Origin: Aquimarina longa SW024 | Lineage (GTDB): Bacteria > Bacteroidota > Bacteroidia > Flavobacteriales > Flavobacteriaceae | Assembly (NCBI RefSeq): GCF_001401755.1 | Contig: NZ_KQ474099.1 | Location: 65,926 to 129,925 of the forward strand | Direction of reading: 5' to 3' | DNA: 64,000 bases | Part shown: in pieces, positions 57,737 to 64,000 of the stretch | Layout: each line of letters begins with the position of its first letter | Position numbering within the stretch: the stretch's first letter is position 1 | The notes under the pieces: generated by a model | Told to the model about the DNA's origin: nothing | The model's input: the letters and a program-made list of their open reading frames with translations, nothing else | Database searches by the model: none | Program-made: the position numbers and the translations under genes

Positions 57737-59449
57737 TTATCCTATTATCATCCCTGCGATTGTAGCTGACAATAAAGAGGCTATTGTACCCCCTATTAGT
57801 GCTTTCATTCCAAATTCTGATAATGTTTTTCTTTGACCTGGTGCTAATGAACCAATCCCACCTATCTGTATTCCAATTGAAGCAAAATTTGCAAATCCAC
57901 ATAACATATATGTAGCCATTATTACAGATTTATTATAGGTAAAGTGTAGTAAATTAGTAGGGTTTTTTAAATCTGCTAATTGAATATACCCAACAAATTC
58001 ACTTGCTGCTAGTTTAATTCCTAACAATTGTCCCATTAACATCATATCTTCTTTTGCAACTCCTATCAACCACATCAAAGGTGCAAATACCGTCCCAAGA
58101 ATAGCTTCTAATGAGAACGTACTGTATGGAGTATGACTAGATAAAAATTGATCAAAACCTGTTAATTCTCCAAACTTTCCTAGTCCATAATTTATCATCG
58201 CTATAAATGCTATGAATACCAGAAGCATCGCTCCTACATTTGCTGCTAATTTAAGCCCTTCCGTAGTTCCATTTGCTATAGCATCTAATATATTGGATCC
58301 TATTTTATCTGTAGATACTTTTACATCCATATCTATAGGCTCTTGCTGTGGATATAATAATTTAGAAATCACAATAGCTCCAGGAGCCGCCATCACTGAT
58401 GCTGCCAATAAATGCTTAGCAAATTCTAATCTTAATATTGGATCATCGCCTCCCAAAAAACCTATATAAGCCGCTAAAACACCACCGGCAACTGTTGCCA
58501 TCCCTCCTATCATTACTAATAAGATCTCTGAACGTGTCATTCGTTCTAAATAAGCTTTAATCATTAAAGGTGCTTCGGTTTGACCTAAAAATATATTACC
58601 CGCAACACTTAAACTTTCTGCTCCCGAAATCCCCATTAACTTAGTTAATATCCATGCCATACCTTTTACCACAATCTGAATAATTCCTAAATAAAATAAC
58701 ACAGAGGTTAAAGCTGAAAAGAATATAATGGTTGGTAATACTTGAAATAAAAAGATAAAACCAAAACTATCTACATTCATCATATCCCCTAGCAAGAATT
58801 CACTTCCTGCTCTTGTAAAATCAAGTATGAGAACAAATAGTTTTCCTACAAAACCAAAAGCTTTCTGTACAAAACTTACTTTCAATACTCCAAAAGCTAA
58901 TAACAATTGAGCAACTAAACCAACACCTACGGTTTTCCAATTTATAGCCCTCTTATTGGCACTAAATAAATATGCAATAACCAAAAGTGAAATCATCCCT
59001 AAAACACCTCTCCAAAGACTATTGAAAGAAAATCCTTGATTAGGAATAAGTTGACTAACTTTTGTATTAGAAGCTGCCTGAGTTTCTTTTTCTGCAATAA
59101 GCGAGTAAGAGATTCCTTTTTTGGATACTGTTAGTGTAGAATCGGTTAATGTAATAATTTTATATCGTATCAGAGAGTCTTGAGCAGTTTCAGGGAAAAA
59201 TAATAAAACATTATTCTGTTGTAGATAATCTCCTTTAAGTTTTTCTGAAACGCTATTAAAAGAGTATGAGAATTGACCTTGATCTAAGTAAAGATAGCTT
59301 CCCTTTTTAACGTTAATCTTTTCCTCAGAATTCTCACTAATTTCTTCTAAAACCCAACGTTTTTCTATTGATTGAGCAGATACTGCAATGGATACAAATA
59401 ATGAAAGTAGAAAAACGACTATCCCTTTTCTTATAAAAACTGAAATCAT
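57737..59449 (-). CDS. CNT-type nucleoside transporter with N-terminal lipocalin-like domain
   Basis: A 570-residue protein. Residues about 1-25 are a signal peptide ending SAQS, and residues about 26-130 form a small strand-rich domain (KRWVLEEISENSEEKINVKK, SYLYLDQGQFSYSF) that looks like a lipocalin-like periplasmic domain. From about 150 on it is a concentrative nucleoside transporter with GNIFLGQTEAPLMIKAYL, MTRSEILLVMIGGMATVAGG and GFANFASIGIQIGGIG. It should import nucleosides with a cation. Standard CNTs are about 400 residues and lack the extra domain. It may pair with thyA and the deoxynucleoside kinase in nucleotide salvage. Confidence 0.9.
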   Translation of the reverse strand: MISVFIRKGIVVFLLSLFVSIAVSAQSIEKRWVLEEISENSEEKINVKKGSYLYLDQGQFSYSFNSVSEKLKGDYLQQNNVLLFFPETAQDSLIRYKIITLTDSTLTVSKKGISYSLIAEKETQAASNTKVSQLIPNQGFSFNSLWRGVLGMISLLVIAYLFSANKRAINWKTVGVGLVAQLLLAFGVLKVSFVQKAFGFVGKLFVLILDFTRAGSEFLLGDMMNVDSFGFIFLFQVLPTIIFFSALTSVLFYLGIIQIVVKGMAWILTKLMGISGAESLSVAGNIFLGQTEAPLMIKAYLERMTRSEILLVMIGGMATVAGGVLAAYIGFLGGDDPILRLEFAKHLLAASVMAAPGAIVISKLLYPQQEPIDMDVKVSTDKIGSNILDAIANGTTEGLKLAANVGAMLLVFIAFIAMINYGLGKFGELTGFDQFLSSHTPYSTFSLEAILGTVFAPLMWLIGVAKEDMMLMGQLLGIKLAASEFVGYIQLADLKNPTNLLHFTYNKSVIMATYMLCGFANFASIGIQIGGIGSLAPGQRKTLSEFGMKALIGGTIASLLSATIAGMIIG

Positions 59450-59487
59450 TTAAGAACAAATTAGATTTTAAACACTGACCTGTATAC

Positions 59488-60105
59488 TCAACCTCTTTTA
59501 GAAATTTCGTCACGAATTCTTGCTGCTAACTCATAATCTTCATTAACAACAGCTTGATTAAGCATTTTACTAAGCTCCTCTGAAGACAGGTCTTTATAAT
59601 TTGCCTCTTCTTGTACCATTTGAATATCTTCTGATACAAGATCATCTATCATAAGTCCTTCTGGATCTGCTTCATCATCTTTTTTAGGATTTACCTTAAG
59701 ATATATACCTGCTTGATCCAGAATATTCTTATAAGTAAATATAGGTGCTTGAAAACGTAATGCTAATGCGATTGCATCACTGGTTCTTGCATCAATAATT
59801 TCTTCAATTTTATCTCGCTCACAGATAATGCTAGAATAAAAGACACCGTCTACAAGCTTATGAATAATCACTTGCTTTATGATAATATCAAATCGGTCTG
59901 CAAAATTTTTAAAGAGGTCATGGGTAAGTGGTCTTGGTGGTTTGATTTCTTTTTCTAAAGCAATGGCTATAGATTGAGCTTCAAAAGCACCAATAACAAT
60001 TGGAAGCTTTCTTTCTCCATCCACCTCACTCAAAATCAACGCATATGCACCATTTTGGGTTTGACTATATGATATACCTTTTATGTTCAGTCGAACTAAA
60101 CTCAT
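59488..60105 (-). CDS. Bifunctional nuclease-family (DUF151) protein with UVR motif
   Basis: Start at MSLVRLNIKGIS (60105); a longer frame to 60162 adds 19 residues that run into the upstream terminator. 205 residues: a BFN/DUF151 domain (GAYALILSEVDGERKLPIVI, PLTHDLFKNFADRFD, DARTSDAIALALRFQAPIFT) and a C-terminal UVR motif (EELSKMLNQAVVNEDYELAA, ARIRDEISKRG) as in UvrB/UvrC. DUF151 proteins have been reported with nuclease activity in plants and Bacteroidota genomes commonly carry one; the cellular role here is unclear. It lies 31-38 bp upstream of the transporter gene. Confidence 0.9.
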   Translation of the reverse strand: MSLVRLNIKGISYSQTQNGAYALILSEVDGERKLPIVIGAFEAQSIAIALEKEIKPPRPLTHDLFKNFADRFDIIIKQVIIHKLVDGVFYSSIICERDKIEEIIDARTSDAIALALRFQAPIFTYKNILDQAGIYLKVNPKKDDEADPEGLMIDDLVSEDIQMVQEEANYKDLSSEELSKMLNQAVVNEDYELAARIRDEISKRG

Positions 60106-60118
60106 AGTTGTTTTCAAT

Positions 60119-60169
60119 AAAAAAAAGGCTGTTTGAACGAAATGGACTCTACCTAAGCTCAAACAGCCC
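60119..60169 (-). terminator. Terminator after etfA
   Basis: On the minus strand GGCTGTTTGA and TCAAACAGCC (plus coordinates 60127-60136 and 60159-60168) form a 10-bp stem with a 22-nt loop, followed by a T run of eight. It ends the etfB-etfA unit before the DUF151 gene. Confidence 0.9.
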
Positions 60170-60192
60170 TAATTGGGCACAATTTATGAAAA

Positions 60193-61161
60193 TTATGCGT
60201 TATTCGACTTAAATTCTTTTAATTTTTCAATAAGTTTTGGTACTACTTCAAAAGCATCCCCTACAACGCCATAGTCTGCAGCTTTAAAGAAAGGCGCTTC
60301 AGGGTCATTATTAATAACCACTTTTACTTTACTTGCATTAATTCCTGCTAAGTGTTGTATTGCTCCTGAAACTCCAATTGCAATGTATAAATTAGAAGCT
60401 ACTGGTTTTCCTGTCTGCCCTACATGTTCTCCATGTGGTCTCCACCCCATATCACTTACAGGTTTAGAGCATGCTGTAGCTGCACCAAGTACATCTGCTA
60501 ACTCCTCTATCATCGCCCAATTCTCAGGTCCTTTTAACCCTCTACCTCCTGATACTACAATTTCTGCATCTGCGATAGAAACTTTATCAGTAGCCTTATC
60601 AACAGCAGTTACTTCTATATCAAAATCTGCATCTACAAGAGAGGGCTCAAAGACCTCTGCTTCAGCTGACCCTGAATTTTCCCTAAGTCCAAAAGCGTTA
60701 TTAGACAATCCTATTACTTTTACATCAGTTGAGATTTCAGTAATATTAAACGCTTTATTAGTAAATGCAGTACGCTTTACCTTAAAAGGAGAAGCACTCT
60801 CAGGCAATGCTACTACATTGGATGCATAACCCGCATTCAAATGTACTGATAATAATGGAGCTAAAAATTTACTATCTGTAGTAGAACTCACTACAACCAC
60901 TTCTGCCCCATCTTTCTCTACTGCTTGTTTTATAGTATTTGCATATGCTTTTGCATTAAATGTAGCTAACTTATCATTAGTTACTTGTAAAACTTTATCT
61001 ACTCCATAAGATCCTAACTCACTACTATCTCCACCATTAATACTTACAGCAGTTACTGTTGTACCAAGTATAGTAGCTACTTCTTTAGCATAAGATGCTA
61101 CCTCAAAAGCAGTTTTCTTAAATTTTCCTCCTTCACTTTCTGTATATACTAAAACCGACAT
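60193..61161 (-). CDS. etfA: Electron transfer flavoprotein alpha subunit
   Basis: A 322-residue ETF alpha subunit. The C-terminal FAD domain is clear: IVVSGGRGLKGPENWAMIEE, GAATACSKPVSDMGWRPH, VGQTGKPVASNLYIAIGVSG, AIQHLAGINASKVKVVIN. With EtfB it carries electrons from acyl-CoA and related dehydrogenases to ETF-quinone oxidoreductase. It follows etfB with a 69-bp gap, followed by a terminator. Length as expected. Confidence 0.96.
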   Translation of the reverse strand: MSVLVYTESEGGKFKKTAFEVASYAKEVATILGTTVTAVSINGGDSSELGSYGVDKVLQVTNDKLATFNAKAYANTIKQAVEKDGAEVVVVSSTTDSKFLAPLLSVHLNAGYASNVVALPESASPFKVKRTAFTNKAFNITEISTDVKVIGLSNNAFGLRENSGSAEAEVFEPSLVDADFDIEVTAVDKATDKVSIADAEIVVSGGRGLKGPENWAMIEELADVLGAATACSKPVSDMGWRPHGEHVGQTGKPVASNLYIAIGVSGAIQHLAGINASKVKVVINNDPEAPFFKAADYGVVGDAFEVVPKLIEKLKEFKSNNA

Positions 61162-61230
61162 ATGTTATATGTTTTTTTTGCTGATTAAATTTTCAGCATA
61201 TTATTTTATATTTTTAATTTAAAAACTTGA

Positions 61231-61977
61231 TTAAATCACTTTAGCTTCGTTATGTAATAACTCTACTAATTGATCTATATTATCAGCATCCACTAATGTA
61301 ACATCTCCTTTTGGTGCTGGTTTTTCGAATTGAACTGCTTTTGTTTCTTGGTTTGCATCAATCGGATCTACTACAGTAAGTGGTTTTTTACGAGCCATCA
61401 TAATTCCTCTCATATTAGGAATACGCAAATCACTTTCTTCCACTAATCCTTTTTGTCCTCCTACAACCAAAGGTAGCTTAACTGTAGAAGTTTCTTTACC
61501 TCCGTCAATTTCTCGAATTGTCGTTGCCGTATCTCCTTCTACCTCTATACCGATACAAGTGTTTACAAAACTAGTCCCTGTAAGGGCTGCAATCATACCA
61601 GGAACCATACCGCCATTATAATCGATAGATTCCCTACCCGCTATAACAAGATCATACCCTCCTTCTTGTACAACTTTTGCTAATTGTCGAGCAACATAAA
61701 AACCATCAGTAGCTTCTGTATTAACTCTTATAGCATTATCAGCACCAATAGCTAATGCCTTACGTAAAGTAGGCTCAGTTTCAGGCCCTCCAACATTTAC
61801 GACATCTACTGATGCTCCTTGTTTTTCCTTGAACCACATTGCACGAGTTAATCCAAATTCATCATTAGGATTAATCACAAACTGCACACCATTAGTATCA
61901 AACTTAGTATCTCCCTCTATAAAATTAATTTTTGAAGTTGTGTCTGGCACATGGCTAATACAAACTAATATTTTCAT
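61231..61977 (-). CDS. etfB: Electron transfer flavoprotein beta subunit
   Basis: A 248-residue ETF beta subunit: MKILVCISHVPDTTSKINF at the start, VINPNDEFGLTRAMWFKEKQ, AGRESIDYNGGMVPGMIAA (AMP/FAD contact region), and MRGIMMARKKPLTVV. Partner of EtfA in soluble electron transfer from beta-oxidation dehydrogenases. First gene of the etfB-etfA unit, whose promoter region contains a perfect 22-bp palindrome, so expression is probably repressible in response to fatty acids (inference). Confidence 0.96.
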   Translation of the reverse strand: MKILVCISHVPDTTSKINFIEGDTKFDTNGVQFVINPNDEFGLTRAMWFKEKQGASVDVVNVGGPETEPTLRKALAIGADNAIRVNTEATDGFYVARQLAKVVQEGGYDLVIAGRESIDYNGGMVPGMIAALTGTSFVNTCIGIEVEGDTATTIREIDGGKETSTVKLPLVVGGQKGLVEESDLRIPNMRGIMMARKKPLTVVDPIDANQETKAVQFEKPAPKGDVTLVDADNIDQLVELLHNEAKVI

Positions 61978-62014
61978 TTTATGTATCTATTTTTTGAGAA
62001 TTTAATAATAAAAG

Positions 62015-62022
62015 CGAAGGTA
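62015..62022 (-). promoter_or_regulatory. Promoter -7 element of etfBA
   Basis: Minus-strand TACCTTCG, a common variant of TAnnTTTG, 38 bp upstream of etfB. Its -33 region would overlap the palindrome at 62039-62060. Confidence 0.5.
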
Positions 62023-62038
62023 CAAATAAAAACTATTA

Positions 62039-62060
62039 TTTACTATGCATGCATAGTAAA
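62039..62060. promoter_or_regulatory. Perfect 22-bp palindromic operator upstream of etfBA
   Basis: TTTACTATGCA (62039-62049) followed directly by its reverse complement TGCATAGTAAA (62050-62060). The size and the TGCATGCA centre fit a MarR- or TetR-type dimer site. It covers the expected -33 region of etfB, so binding should repress. Regulator not in the window. Confidence 0.7.
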
Positions 62061-62099
62061 TTTTTTAATATACAACATCTTCAAAAGGGTTTTAATTCC

Positions 62100-62107
62100 T
62101 ACTTTTG
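62100..62107 (+). promoter_or_regulatory. Promoter -7 element of pdhB
   Basis: TACTTTTG, full match to TAnnTTTG, leaving a leader of about 115 nt before the pdhB start at 62230. -33 region not clear. Confidence 0.45.
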
Positions 62108-62229
62108 CCTCTATTCTGACGTAGAATAACTTTTAATATAAAAAAACCAGCATGGTTAAGTAACTATTAACTATAATTAATAGTGATCAATAGTTAGAGA
62201 TTATTGGTTATGATTAAAAAAACAAACAT

Positions 62230-63207
62230 ATGAAAACCATACAATTCAGAGAAGCAATTTGCGAAGCAATGACTGAAGAAATGCGCCGAGATGAATCCAT
62301 ATATTTAATGGGTGAAGAGGTTGCAGAATATAACGGAGCATACAAAGCTAGTAAAGGCATGCTAGATGAATTTGGTCCAGATCGAGTTATAGATACTCCA
62401 ATTTCTGAACTAGGGTTCGCAGGTATCGGTGTAGGTAGTGCTATGAATGGTAACCGACCTATCATAGAGTTTATGACTTTTAATTTCTCGTTAGTTGGAA
62501 TCGATCAAATCATCAACAATGCTGCAAAAATGCGCCAAATGAGTGGTGGTCAATTTAATATCCCAATTGTTTTTAGAGGACCAACAGCTTCTGCCGGTCA
62601 ATTAGGAGCAACACATTCACAAGCTTTTGAAAACTGGTTTGCTAACACTCCTGGATTAAAAGTAGTAGTCCCTTCTAACCCAAAAGATGCAAAAGGATTA
62701 TTAAAATCTGCTATTAGAGATAACGACCCTGTTATCTTTATGGAAAGTGAGCAAATGTATGGTGATAAAGGAGAAGTCCCAGAAGGAGAGTATACTATTC
62801 CGCTAGGTGTAGCTGAAATCAAAAAAGAAGGTAATGACGTTACTATTGTTTCATTTGGTAAGATTATTAAAGAAGCCTATAAAGCTGCAGATGAATTAGC
62901 AAAAGAAAATATTTCTTGTGAAGTAATTGATTTAAGAACAGTTCGCCCTCTAGACTTAGAAACGATTTTCACTTCTGTTAAGAAAACAAACCGTTTGATT
63001 ATTCTTGAAGAAGCTTGGCCTCTTGCTAACATTTCGTCAGAGATTACATATCAGGTTCAATCAACTATATTTGATTATCTAGATGCTCCAATCATAAAAA
63101 TAAATACAGCAGACACTCCAACTCCTTATTCTCCTGAATTACTAGCAGAATGGCTTCCTAATAGTAAAGATGTTGTTAAAGCCGTCAAAAAAGTACTGTA
63201 TAAATAA
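62230..63207 (+). CDS. pdhB: Pyruvate dehydrogenase E1 component, beta subunit
   Basis: A 325-residue transketolase-like E1 beta subunit: MKTIQFREAICEAMTEEMRR, LMGEEVAEYNGAYKASKGML (cofactor Glu), DTPISELGFAGIGVG, and GQLGATHSQAFENWFANTPG. It works with an E1 alpha subunit on thiamine diphosphate to decarboxylate pyruvate. No pdhA or E2 gene is next to it, which is usual in Flavobacteriaceae where pdhB stands alone or is split from pdhA. Divergent from etfBA. Confidence 0.94.
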   Translation: MKTIQFREAICEAMTEEMRRDESIYLMGEEVAEYNGAYKASKGMLDEFGPDRVIDTPISELGFAGIGVGSAMNGNRPIIEFMTFNFSLVGIDQIINNAAKMRQMSGGQFNIPIVFRGPTASAGQLGATHSQAFENWFANTPGLKVVVPSNPKDAKGLLKSAIRDNDPVIFMESEQMYGDKGEVPEGEYTIPLGVAEIKKEGNDVTIVSFGKIIKEAYKAADELAKENISCEVIDLRTVRPLDLETIFTSVKKTNRLIILEEAWPLANISSEITYQVQSTIFDYLDAPIIKINTADTPTPYSPELLAEWLPNSKDVVKAVKKVLYK

Positions 63208-63328
63208 AATGATTTTTTTTAATTTAAGTTCATTAATTTCCATAGTAGTATGAAGCTATAAAAATGGTCTAAAATTTGATGCACTCCATTACATTAATTA
63301 TCAAAAGTAACAATCTTAATAGTTTTAC

Positions 63329-64000
63329 ATGAGACATTTGATTTTAGGAATATTCGCACTATTTAGCTGTACATTCCTTTATTCACAAACTAAAGTTGGG
63401 GGCCAAGTATATGATAGCAATAAACAACCTGTCCCTTTTGCTAATATTGTTTTTACAAATTCTACTGTTGGAACTATAACCGACGAAAATGGGAGGTTCT
63501 ATATGGAATCTGATGACAATTACTCCAATGTTAAAGTTTCATTTATCGGTTTTCAGACCAAAACTGTAAAGTTAACTAAGCCTGTTACTTATAAGATGGA
63601 AATCATTTTGGAAGAAGAGGCTGCTGCATTAGATGAAGTCGTTATATACAAAGGTAAAACTTCTAAAAAAAATAACCCAGCTGTTGATATTCTTAAAAAA
63701 ATATGGAAAAACAGAAGAGAGAATGGGGTTAAAAAGTTTAAGCAATATACTTATGATAAGTATGAAAAACTAGAGTTTGATTTAAACACTATAGATAGCA
63801 CGTTAATCAATAGTAGAATTTTTAATGGAATGGAATTCATTTTTGATGATGTAGATACTTCTAGAATAACAGGTAAAACATATTTACCTATATTTCTTAA
63901 TGAAGCTGTATCAAAAGTATATGGCGATAACATTATTAATAAGCAAAAAGAAGTTCTTACAGGAAATAAAAATGCCGGATTTAGTAATAATCAAACTCTA
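63329..64000 (+). CDS. DUF5686/carboxypeptidase-like regulatory domain protein (3' end outside window)
   Basis: ATG at 63329 and open to the window end (224 codons), so 3'-partial. A signal peptide (MRHLILGIFALFSCTFLYSQ) is followed by a CarboxypepD_reg-like domain (VGGQVYDSNKQPVPFANIVF, ENGRFYMESDD, FIGFQTKTVKL, LDEVVIYKG), then the start of a DUF5686 region (NPAVDILKKIWKNR, FKQYTYDKYEKLEFDL). Such proteins are large outer-membrane-associated proteins of Bacteroidota, function unknown; the barrel part would lie beyond the window. Confidence 0.88.
   Translation, partial: MRHLILGIFALFSCTFLYSQTKVGGQVYDSNKQPVPFANIVFTNSTVGTITDENGRFYMESDDNYSNVKVSFIGFQTKTVKLTKPVTYKMEIILEEEAAALDEVVIYKGKTSKKNNPAVDILKKIWKNRRENGVKKFKQYTYDKYEKLEFDLNTIDSTLINSRIFNGMEFIFDDVDTSRITGKTYLPIFLNEAVSKVYGDNIINKQKEVLTGNKNAGFSNNQTL

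Noticed and set aside
60106..60162. Longer N-terminus for the DUF151 protein
   Set aside because: It would extend into the etfBA terminator; family members begin at the MSLVRLN-like position.

Overview
The window is an AT-rich stretch of a Bacteroidota chromosome, most likely a marine member of the Flavobacteriaceae (an Aquimarina-like genus would fit; genus is a guess). Evidence: most starts lack a Shine-Dalgarno sequence, several upstream regions carry the Bacteroidota -7 element TAnnTTTG, and the families are typical of the group (DUF5686 protein with a carboxypeptidase-like regulatory domain, DegT aminotransferase, SNF2 helicase, TonB-type proteins, HEPN-fused sulfite reductase). No rRNA, tRNA, CRISPR array, prophage or intact transposase gene was seen.

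Positions 1-6324 are an accessory island: a head-to-tail array of short cassettes, each with the C-terminal end of a putative secreted zincin metallopeptidase toxin (HExxH), a lipoprotein that overlaps or abuts it (candidate immunity protein), and usually a rho-independent terminator. The toxin ends lack the large N-terminal part expected of a secreted polymorphic toxin. Several are broken by frameshifts or a stop, and two share a nearly identical 269-bp segment that ends just after the zinc motif. This looks like an orphan toxin-immunity cassette store shaped by recombination.

Positions 7247-30138 form a sulfur and methionine district. Reading leftward on the minus strand, operon 1 holds a DUF2061 membrane protein, cysH, cysD, cysN, a siroheme sulfite reductase with a C-terminal HEPN-like domain, cobA, a CysG-N-type siroheme synthase, a ferredoxin reductase and a [2Fe-2S] ferredoxin. 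The DUF2061-cysH-cysD-cysN block is present again at 18102-21494. Between the copies lie a YeiH-family transporter and a LysR regulator. Next comes metY-metX-thrA-OsmC-metZ behind a SAM-I riboswitch, and in the opposite direction metK behind a SAM-II-like pseudoknot. Together these genes can take sulfate to sulfide, fix sulfide onto homoserine esters as homocysteine, and make S-adenosylmethionine, with SAM feeding back on both divergent units. No APS kinase gene is in the window.

Positions 30354-39625 carry two paralogous small secreted proteins, a DUF302 lipoprotein, a deoxynucleoside kinase, DUF2461, Kdo transferase (waaA), a DegT aminotransferase and a large SNF2 helicase. Positions 39626-40593 are a gene-free scar with insertion-sequence-like ends and a 42-bp minisatellite encoding an acidic repeat. 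Positions 40594-49518 hold a secreted amidohydrolase, two short-chain dehydrogenases, two Crp/Fnr regulators with candidate operators, NTF2-like proteins, lipoproteins, a CDP-alcohol phosphatidyltransferase homologue and a DinB protein.

Positions 49606-64000 are mostly core genes: fabD, a membrane-anchored dihydrofolate reductase fusion, a class V aminotransferase, a CBM48 protein, an ergothioneine set (egtB, egtD, DUF427), a TonB-domain protein, thyA, a nucleoside transporter with an extra N-terminal domain, a bifunctional nuclease-like protein, etfB-etfA behind a perfect 22-bp palindrome, pdhB, and the start of a DUF5686 protein.
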